64,000 bases of DNA, taken from assembly GCF_039831995.1 (NCBI RefSeq), contig NZ_JBDOIO010000005.1:558001-622000 (forward strand), read 5' to 3'. Source of the stretch: Paenibacillus pabuli (lineage in GTDB: Bacteria > Bacillota > Bacilli > Paenibacillales > Paenibacillaceae). Each line of letters opens with the position of its first letter. Position 1 is the stretch's first letter. The translations under genes were made by a program, and so were the position numbers. The notes beneath the pieces were generated by a model that was given only the letters and a program-made list of their open reading frames with translations, searched no databases and was not told the DNA's origin. Shown here in pieces: positions 9,206 to 15,027 of the stretch.

Positions 9206-9642
9206 CAGCAATACCCCTTTTATTCGTATATTGTTAAACGGCATTCCATTTGCATGTCTGAGCGTAAAATCCCCATACTATTGCATATAGGAGCAATGGC
9301 ATAACTCTGAATGATGAGGTTTCGTTCCAATCGGCATTTGTACCATTCCACATAATTCATAGCCAGCCCATTCAGATGTTACTTATACTACAGTCCTATC
9401 TACGAAAAACGACACTTTCCTACAACAAACATTGGATCTTTTTTATAAAAAGGCAAATTTCAGCGAAACCCCGTTACGTTATCTGACATATTCGCTTTTT
9501 GCTGCATGGCTGGTTCTATGCAGAAAGGTAACTACGAAGTATGATAGGAATTAAAATGAACCACGACCCAGGGCAGTTCATCTGTCTGCAACATACATTG
9601 GCCCGAATACATCCGCCGAGAAGAAAGGAGGATACCAAAAAC
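9206..9642. other. Intergenic region with a near-match to a GlnR/TnrA box
   Basis: This 437-bp region separates the divergent symporter and glnL-like genes. At 9472-9488 it contains CGTTA-N7-TGACA, one base away from the GlnR/TnrA consensus TGTNA-N7-TNACA. An A/T-rich palindrome (CTTTTTTATAAAAAGG) lies near 9440. No sigma-A promoter pair was convincing, and no further gene was found. Confidence 0.35.
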
Positions 9643-10572
9643 ATGCGATATTTTATCGTGGATGATGATCCTGGCGTTCGTTCCATGCTGATGGATATTA
9701 TTGAAGATGAGGGATTGGGTGAGATTGCCGGAGAAGCAGAGGACGGGGCTCACATTCATGCGGAGCTGCTTGAATTACAGAAGGTGGACGTGCTTCTGAT
9801 TGATCTGCTCATGCCCCATCGGGACGGAATTCAGACCGTACGAGCACTGGAAGGAAGATTTGAGGGCAAGATCGTGATGATCTCCCAGATTGAATCGAAA
9901 AATATGATCGGTGAAGCCTATTCGCTAGGCATCGAATACTACATTACGAAGCCGATTAATCGGCTGGAGATTTTGTCTGTTCTCCGTTTGGTCGAAGAAC
10001 GTCTGCGAATGCAGCAGTCGATTCAGGATATTCAGCGGACATTGCAAGGATTGACCGGAATTCAAGCTGCCGGACGCCATTCTGCACCTGCCCCGAACAA
10101 AACGATTGCCACCGCCGGACATTTCCTCCTGTCCGAGATGGGCATGATCGGTGAAGCAGGCAGTAAGGATCTGCTGGACATGCTGGAATACCTGGAACAG
10201 ATTGAAGCTGAGGATCACACCATCTCGCCTTATACGTTCCCGTCACTCAAGGATATTTTCCAGAATATTGCGATACGCAAGCTGGGAATGGATGCCTCCG
10301 CCACAGAGATAACCAAAGAGGTCAAGGCCTCCGAACAGCGTGTTCGCCGGGCGATATTCCAGACGTTAAGTCATGTGGTATCCCTGGGATTAACGGATTA
10401 TACACATCCCAAATTCGAGAATTACGCGTCAAAATTCTTCGATTTCACCGAAATTCGCAAGAAAATGCTAGAGCTGCAGAACAATGTGGAGCCTTCCTTG
10501 TCCCAGACTCGAATTAACACCAAAAAATTTGTTCAGGTACTGTATATGGAAGCCAAACGGCTTCTACATTGA
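9643..10572 (+). CDS. glnL: GlnL/YcbB-type response regulator
   Basis: The 309-residue protein begins with a receiver domain: acidic pocket VDDDPG, phospho-acceptor Asp54 in VLLIDLLMPHRDG and Lys in YITKPINRLE. It ends with the YcbB DNA-binding domain (about residues 160-300; SLKDIFQNIAIRKLGMDASA, then an HTH-like VKASEQRVRRAIFQTLSHV). Bacillus GlnL has this layout and responds to glutamine through the kinase GlnK. No kinase gene is next to this one. The ATG at 9643 has AAAGGAGG upstream; the frame is open for 34 codons before it without a better start. The divergent AGCS carrier is its likely target. Confidence 0.87.
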   Translation: MRYFIVDDDPGVRSMLMDIIEDEGLGEIAGEAEDGAHIHAELLELQKVDVLLIDLLMPHRDGIQTVRALEGRFEGKIVMISQIESKNMIGEAYSLGIEYYITKPINRLEILSVLRLVEERLRMQQSIQDIQRTLQGLTGIQAAGRHSAPAPNKTIATAGHFLLSEMGMIGEAGSKDLLDMLEYLEQIEAEDHTISPYTFPSLKDIFQNIAIRKLGMDASATEITKEVKASEQRVRRAIFQTLSHVVSLGLTDYTHPKFENYASKFFDFTEIRKKMLELQNNVEPSLSQTRINTKKFVQVLYMEAKRLLH

Positions 10573-10704
10573 AACGTTCCCCAAACACATGCGGGCATGA
10601 ATTAACAGGAATCCAAGCAGCTTCGTGAAGAATGCTGTCCTTCCGGTTATGTTCATGCCCATATCGTCGTATGTACTCATCTATTGTCCTATTATATGAA
10701 TCGC

Positions 10705-10881
10705 TCAAGCTCTTGTCTGGCTTCGATTCATTCGATTGTATTCATTAATCAATTCATCCAATGCCATGGACTGCCTGATGACATCCGGATGCCCAAGCCC
10801 ACCCTCGTGACGCTCTACCAACATATGAAGGTTATGTCTGGCTTTCTCAATTTGATTTTTTAAATCCAAACTCATAACCAT
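10705..10881 (-). CDS. Spo0E-like aspartyl-phosphate phosphatase
   Basis: This 58-residue protein has the compact two-helix shape of Spo0E-family phosphatases. Helix one is LKNQIEKARHNLHMLVE. Helix two carries the signature S-M-A-L-D-E-L-I-N-E-Y, close to the family motif SQxLDxLI. These proteins remove phosphate from Spo0A and so delay sporulation, though some act elsewhere. AAGGAGG lies eight bases before the ATG at 10881; the ATG two codons later is possible. A 51-codon frame of unknown function precedes it on the same strand. Confidence 0.8.
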   Translation of the reverse strand: MVMSLDLKNQIEKARHNLHMLVERHEGGLGHPDVIRQSMALDELINEYNRMNRSQTRA

Positions 10882-10925
10882 GCCTCTGACCTCCTTATTT
10901 CTGTGTTATATTTTAGTTTTTACTG

Positions 10926-11081
10926 TCAATCTATAGTTGGATTAACATATGGCATAGTCGGCATGGATGTTTTGTATCCTTCCCCAGATTTTGAAAGCCG
11001 AGAATGACTATGGCTGCTCGGATGGCGAAAAAGTGGCGTTACCAAGCCATTTCTGCGGTTACATGAATATTTAGTATCCAT
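10926..11081 (-). CDS. Small hypothetical protein upstream of the Spo0E-like gene
   Basis: A 51-residue frame starts at an ATG (11081) with AGGAG eight bases upstream and ends 44 bp before the Spo0E-like start, on the same strand. The product is polar and rich in Ser, His, Arg and Pro (it opens MDTKYSCNRRNGLVTPLF) and shows no membrane helix or known motif. The good ribosome binding site and tandem position are the only support. It might be a leader peptide, a small regulator, or not expressed. Confidence 0.35.
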   Translation of the reverse strand: MDTKYSCNRRNGLVTPLFRHPSSHSHSRLSKSGEGYKTSMPTMPYVNPTID

Positions 11082-11385
11082 ATTTCCATCTCCTATCCTA
11101 CTTCTTGTATGAATGTGTCTTTATTGTGTATTTTGGAAAATAAACGACAAAAACACCCCTTTGACAGGCAAACTGACCAAAAGAGGCCAGCCAACATGCT
11201 AAAGAGAGGTGGTTAAACGTTCAGGTTACCGGATCCGTGCGGTGAACAAATTCCTTTCCATAACCGGGCCATTCAGGTACAATAGGGCGATGTGTGTGTC
11301 CGGACCCGGCGGATACGAAAGTTAATAGAGGATTGTATTCTTGTATACCATCCTGATTTGATATCATTGGAGGCTCATCAACACC
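11082..11385 (+). promoter_or_regulatory. Promoter region of the acetate permease gene
   Basis: A candidate sigma-A promoter has TTTCCA at 11255-11260, a 17-bp spacer and TACAAT at 11278-11283. At 11214-11223 the core TAAACGTTCA fits the inner ten bases of a CcpA cre site, but the outer TG and CA are missing, so this is weak. No gene was seen in these 304 bp. Confidence 0.4.
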
Positions 11386-12009
11386 ATGCAAACCGATTCA
11401 CGGACTCAAGTTAAAATCATAAACGCCGATCCCAGCGCAATGGGATTATTTGGGCTGGCTATCGTGACCCTGGTCGCTTCCTCCCAGAAACTCGGCATTA
11501 CAGACGGGCTCAGCTACGCTATCCCATGGGCGATCTTCCTGGGTGCATTTGCACAGCTGTTCGCCTGTATCCAAGATTCCAAACGTAATAATACATTTGG
11601 CACAACCGCTTTTGGCGCATACGCATTTTTCTGGTTTGCGATGGGTGCCAACTGGTTGATCAAAATGGGCGTGTTTGGCTCCACCCTGGCAGAACAGGCT
11701 GACGGTAAGCAGCTCGGATTTGCTTTTGCCGGATACCTCGTGTTCACCCTGTTCATGACGCTGGGCGCTGTGGAAGCCAATAAAGTACTGCTCATCATTT
11801 TCATTCTGATTGACTTCCTGTTCCTTGGCCTGACGTTTGATGCTTTCGGCGTGGCTCCTCACATTTTCCATACCATTGCAGCATATGCCGAAATGGGTAT
11901 CGGAATCGTGTCACTCTACGGCACAGGAGCTTCTGTACTGAACGCTCACTTTGGCTATACGTTTCTGCCCATCGGCAAACCGTCCGGCATTTTCAAAGCC
12001 AAGGCTTAA
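11386..12009 (+). CDS. satP: Acetate uptake transporter (AceTr / GPR1-FUN34-YaaH family)
   Basis: The 207-residue membrane protein has six hydrophobic helices and begins its first helix with ADPSAMGLFGLAIVTL, a variant of the family motif N-P-A-P-L-G-L. Members such as SatP (YaaH) move acetate and succinate, probably with protons, across the plasma membrane. Length matches the family. TGGAGG lies 12 bases before the ATG. The gene stands alone between a promoter and a strong terminator, so it is probably monocistronic. Catabolite control is possible but only weakly suggested by an incomplete cre-like sequence upstream. Confidence 0.87.
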   Translation: MQTDSRTQVKIINADPSAMGLFGLAIVTLVASSQKLGITDGLSYAIPWAIFLGAFAQLFACIQDSKRNNTFGTTAFGAYAFFWFAMGANWLIKMGVFGSTLAEQADGKQLGFAFAGYLVFTLFMTLGAVEANKVLLIIFILIDFLFLGLTFDAFGVAPHIFHTIAAYAEMGIGIVSLYGTGASVLNAHFGYTFLPIGKPSGIFKAKA

Positions 12010-12023
12010 TATACAGCAGCACC

Positions 12024-12062
12024 AAACCGCCCGCGCGCCGGTCCGCGCCTGGCGGTTTTTTT
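12024..12062 (+). terminator. Terminator after satP
   Basis: AAACCGCC and GGCGGTTT enclose a GC-rich inner hairpin, followed by a run of T residues. It is a strong intrinsic terminator. Confidence 0.9.
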
Positions 12063-12185
12063 GGCAATTATGATTCATTTGAATATGAGTTTGCCGGGCA
12101 CCTATACTAGGAATAACATGAAATAGACGATAGACCTGGCACATGCTGCAGAGATGCAGCAGCCACGGGGTCAGGAGGAAGAAAC

Positions 12186-12734
12186 ATGAGAGAGTTACCT
12201 AAAGCTATGGAGTCCGTACAGGTGGAGAAAAAATATGTGCGCGAGACGCGCTGTTTTAAGACTGCACGCGTATTTCCGACCGATGTTAACAACCATAACA
12301 CTTTATTTGGCGGCAAGTTGATGTCCTACATTGATGATATTGCATCCATTGCCGCTTCCAAACTATGCCGGGTGAATACAGTAACGGCTTCAACGGATTC
12401 CGTCGATTTTCTGTATCCCATTAATCCCACCGATTCCGTTACACTGGAATCCTTTGCTACCTGGACGGGACGCAGCTCCATGGAGATCTTTGTGAAGGTG
12501 ATTCGCGAGGACTTGAAGACAGGGGAGAAAAAGATTGCGGCTACGGCATTTCTGACCTTTGTGGCGTTGGATGAAAACAATCGAAAACTCATCGTCCCCC
12601 GAATTATTCCGGAAACGGAAGAAGAGAAGAAACTATATGAGACCGCTCCGGATCGGGCGGCCATGCGGAAGCAGCGGCGGGAAGAGAGCAAGAAATTTGC
12701 CGACTTCCTTACCGTTACCTATCCTTGGGAGTAG
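12186..12734 (+). CDS. Acyl-CoA thioesterase (YkhA-like hotdog protein)
   Basis: The 182-residue protein has one hotdog domain with the motif HNTLFGGKLMSYIDDIASIAA, where the conserved Asn and Asp shape the active site. It has the charged C-terminal helix seen in Bacillus YkhA. Members hydrolyse acyl-CoA to free acid and CoA in the cytoplasm and form hexamers. The ATG at 12186 has AGGAGG close upstream. The gene converges on the TrpD-like gene with only eight bases between the stops and no clear terminator. The natural acyl chain length cannot be told from sequence. Confidence 0.87.
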   Translation: MRELPKAMESVQVEKKYVRETRCFKTARVFPTDVNNHNTLFGGKLMSYIDDIASIAASKLCRVNTVTASTDSVDFLYPINPTDSVTLESFATWTGRSSMEIFVKVIREDLKTGEKKIAATAFLTFVALDENNRKLIVPRIIPETEEEKKLYETAPDRAAMRKQRREESKKFADFLTVTYPWE

Positions 12735-12742
12735 TTACAACA

Positions 12743-13819
12743 TCATCTGGAGGTAGCCGGATACGTGGACACTGCTCTGCTATCCGGTAGTTCCCCACCC
12801 ATGGAGACGGTCCATTGCTGATACTTCCGGTACGCCGCTCCGCTATACAGTAGGCCCTGGCAGGTATAGATGCCCTCTTCAATTGAATCGACGCGGCCTG
12901 TCGCATATAGACGGAAGCCACCATTCAACAACACCTGGTTCACAAAAGCGGTATGTCCCTCTCCGCTGAGCACCGATTCTGCCACTTCAAGCTGCTTCGC
13001 AGCCGTCCACGCCATCTCGGGTACAGGAATATCCAGCTCATACGCTGCAGGGTCAACCAATTCAAGTTTCGTATCTCCGTTTTCCACAGCATAAACACGT
13101 GTAGGCCGATCGATATACAGGTCTTCCGAACCTTCCATTCCCTGTATTACGTAAGCACGGCGGTACCCAAAGCGGGTAAGCAGCTTCGCGATCCGATCCA
13201 GAAATGTATTATGAAACACGCCAAAGACAAGATAAGGGGAATGGTTAAAATCAATCAGCTTCTCGGCCGTATTAAATACCGTACGGAAGCCAAGTTCTTC
13301 ACGAAGTGGTCTTAGCTGCCGAAGCGGAGCACACCACTCTTCAGAGGATACGTACATGACATTCGTTCTCTGCGCCGCCACCCTCGCATCCTCGCGATCC
13401 ATTTTCCTCGTATCAATACCCGCTTCCCTAAGCAGCATGGACAGGGTTACCCCCCACTTGGGCGGCAGAGGTTCACTTCCGTGCAAGGTCACTGGAAGTC
13501 CGGCTGCTGCCAGTACAAAGGCAACCGGGAAGGTAGCCATGAACGATTTGGTTCGTCCATCATAAGGACCCGCACAGTCAAGTCCATCCTGAAATACGGA
13601 CAGGCGGTCTGCGCTGTTCCGGCATGCGTGGACGAAAGCCTCCAGCTCCTCAACATTCTCCATCTTCATCCGCTCCGCCATGAGAAAAGCGGCTGTCTGA
13701 GCAGGTGATACCTCCTGTCTCAGAATGTGCTCGGCAACAGCCAGTGCCTCGGCATAATTCAGATCACGCGAACCGCGTTTCCCACGTCCAACCTCCCTGA
13801 GAATCTCAGACATATCCAT
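12743..13819 (-). CDS. TrpD-like glycosyltransferase-family protein linked to the ANTAR regulator
   Basis: The 358-residue protein has the fold of anthranilate phosphoribosyltransferase: an N-terminal helical domain (AVAEHILRQEVSPAQTAAFL) followed by a nucleoside-phosphorylase-like domain. The phosphoribosyl-diphosphate loop, GTGGD in true TrpD, reads DCAGPYDGR here. The KHGN region reads LHGSEPLPPKWG. Loss of the canonical loop suggests a changed substrate or no catalysis. It is not in a trp operon. It follows the ANTAR gene directly: AAAGGAGG lies just past the ANTAR stop, seven bases before the ATG at 13819. Tight coupling suggests a role in nitrite/nitrate control, possibly as signal input. 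That role is inference. Confidence 0.7.
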   Translation of the reverse strand: MDMSEILREVGRGKRGSRDLNYAEALAVAEHILRQEVSPAQTAAFLMAERMKMENVEELEAFVHACRNSADRLSVFQDGLDCAGPYDGRTKSFMATFPVAFVLAAAGLPVTLHGSEPLPPKWGVTLSMLLREAGIDTRKMDREDARVAAQRTNVMYVSSEEWCAPLRQLRPLREELGFRTVFNTAEKLIDFNHSPYLVFGVFHNTFLDRIAKLLTRFGYRRAYVIQGMEGSEDLYIDRPTRVYAVENGDTKLELVDPAAYELDIPVPEMAWTAAKQLEVAESVLSGEGHTAFVNQVLLNGGFRLYATGRVDSIEEGIYTCQGLLYSGAAYRKYQQWTVSMGGELPDSRAVSTYPATSR

Positions 13820-13837
13820 AATGCATCCTCCTTTCAA

Positions 13838-14431
13838 TTACGACTGGAGCAGCTGATGCGCCTTCACAATTGCCGTGGCTACATCCACCATCCGTTTACG
13901 TTCATCCATGGCTCTCTTGCGTAACAGATCATAAGCTTCCGACTCGGAGATCTGCTTCAGATCACATAAAATGGCCTTCGCCATATCAATCCACTTTCGA
14001 TCCTCAAGCCGGGACTGCAGCTGTTTCCGTTCCTGCTCCCACTGCTTGCGTTCCATATAGCGCTTGGATGCAAAGTGCAGCGTCCAGTGAATCTCAGGCC
14101 CAATCATGGATGGGGTCAGTATTCCATCCAATGAAGCTTCTACCTCGCAGGACTCCACCGAGGAAGAGGCAGTATCCGGTGCGCACCACCATAACAATGG
14201 GGTGTTCGCCCTCCCCTTTCCCAGGCAGCGTACCCAATACTCCACATCGGCCAGCGACAGATGCAGGATGGATGCCTCTGCTTCTGCTGCCATCTTCAGA
14301 GCTTCCGTCTCACTGTCTGTCACCTGCACATGGTACCCGTTTGCCCCCAGCAATCTCTCAGGTGTCAGAGGGATTGCATCGGATGAGGCCGCTATCGTTG
14401 GTTCTACACGGATGACCAATAAAGATCGCAT
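13838..14431 (-). CDS. ANTAR-domain antitermination regulator (NasT-like)
   Basis: The 197-residue protein ends with an ANTAR domain (about residues 142-196; WIDMAKAILCDLKQISESEA, then LLRKRAMDERKRMVDVATAI), which binds paired RNA hairpins and prevents transcription termination. The N-terminal 120 residues resemble a receiver domain, but the position of the phospho-acceptor shows HLSLADVEYW rather than a clear acidic site, so phosphorylation is doubtful. It is divergent from nirB, whose leader carries two hexaloop hairpins fitting the ANTAR target next to a terminator. By analogy with Klebsiella NasR and proteobacterial NasT it probably switches nitrite assimilation on. The input signal is unknown. 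Confidence 0.85.
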   Translation of the reverse strand: MRSLLVIRVEPTIAASSDAIPLTPERLLGANGYHVQVTDSETEALKMAAEAEASILHLSLADVEYWVRCLGKGRANTPLLWWCAPDTASSSVESCEVEASLDGILTPSMIGPEIHWTLHFASKRYMERKQWEQERKQLQSRLEDRKWIDMAKAILCDLKQISESEAYDLLRKRAMDERKRMVDVATAIVKAHQLLQS

Positions 14432-14505
14432 GATGGATCAATCCCTCCCTTAATGCATCGACAGAATGGTTAGCTTACACACCTAAATGTATCATCAAGT
14501 TAACA

Positions 14506-14522
14506 TGTAATATAACCTGACA
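14506..14522. promoter_or_regulatory. GlnR/TnrA-type box, upstream copy
   Basis: TGTAA-TATAACC-TGACA matches the palindromic consensus TGTNA-N7-TNACA at every fixed base. It lies 75 bp before the ANTAR gene start and about 320 bp before the nirB promoter, so it more probably controls the divergent ANTAR transcript. Confidence 0.6.
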
Positions 14523-14745
14523 ATATCTTAAGGTGAAAATATACATGTTTGAAACCGATTATGCTTTTCGGTAACACATTTGGCTAATTTCCATAATCAT
14601 AAAAAGGGCTCTTTTCTTACTCCGTCTCTTGTAATTGCCGAGGGTTGTATGCCTCTTCTTCCCTAATAACCGCTGCAGCTGTTAGCTCGCACGTTGCGAT
14701 ACACGCTGTTCATTCATCGTTCACTTCTTGGTTCCATTACACACA

Positions 14746-14762
14746 TGTAAACATAATTAACT
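14746..14762. promoter_or_regulatory. Near-consensus GlnR/TnrA box
   Basis: TGTAA-ACATAAT-TAACT differs from TGTNA-N7-TNACA only in the last base. It is centred about 77 bp upstream of the predicted nirB start point, a position compatible with activation. Confidence 0.45.
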
Positions 14763-14784
14763 TCAAATTTCAAATACTTTTTTA

Positions 14785-14824
14785 TGTTAACTATATTGAC
14801 ATGAAAGGAAGGATCTTTTATAGT
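14785..14824 (+). promoter_or_regulatory. nirB promoter with overlapping GlnR/TnrA box
   Basis: A sigma-A promoter reads TTGACA (14796-14801), a 17-bp spacer and TATAGT (14819-14824), which predicts a start near 14831. A perfect GlnR/TnrA box, TGTTA-ACTATAT-TGACA, covers 14785-14801 and so includes the -35 element. A protein bound there would block RNA polymerase, as expected for GlnR repression under nitrogen excess. The upstream near-consensus box could serve activation by GlnR or TnrA under limitation. Confidence 0.7.
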
Positions 14825-14856
14825 TAGGCCATAACAACTCCATATTTGAACGATCA

Positions 14857-14974
14857 CAGTTACAACGGCGTAGCTGGTTGAAACGGCAATGAAGCCTGTT
14901 TTGCAAACTCGGATCAATGGAATGCGTATGCATATGCGCAGTCCTCCGAGGCATGACAGGCTTTTTCTATTTTT
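14857..14974 (+). promoter_or_regulatory. ANTAR-responsive antiterminator/terminator leader of nirB
   Basis: Hairpin 1 (14857-14876) has a 7-bp stem CAGTTAC/GTAGCTG and the hexaloop AACGGC. Hairpin 2 (14881-14901) has a stem AAACGGC/GCC-U-GUUU with one bulged U and the hexaloop AATGAA. Both loops have A at position 1 and G at position 4, the rule for ANTAR RNA targets. The 3' half of hairpin 2 is also the 5' arm of a long terminator (AAGCCTGT at 14892-14899 pairing with ACAGGCTT at 14956-14963, inner stem CTCGGA/TCCGAG, then T-rich 14962-14974). The two structures exclude each other. ANTAR binding would stabilise hairpin 2 and allow read-through into nirB. Confidence 0.75.
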
Positions 14975-15027
14975 CCGGAACGAAGGCGAAGGCAATTTGC
15001 AGAATGGATCCAAGGGGGCTAATCACA

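Noticed and set aside
12743..13819. Tryptophan biosynthesis gene trpD
   Set aside because: The phosphoribosyl-diphosphate loop is altered, no trp genes are nearby, and it is coupled to the ANTAR regulator.
14917..15027. N-terminal extension of nirB
   Set aside because: This stretch is the terminator and regulatory leader; the ATG at 15028 has a strong ribosome binding site and family-typical beginning.
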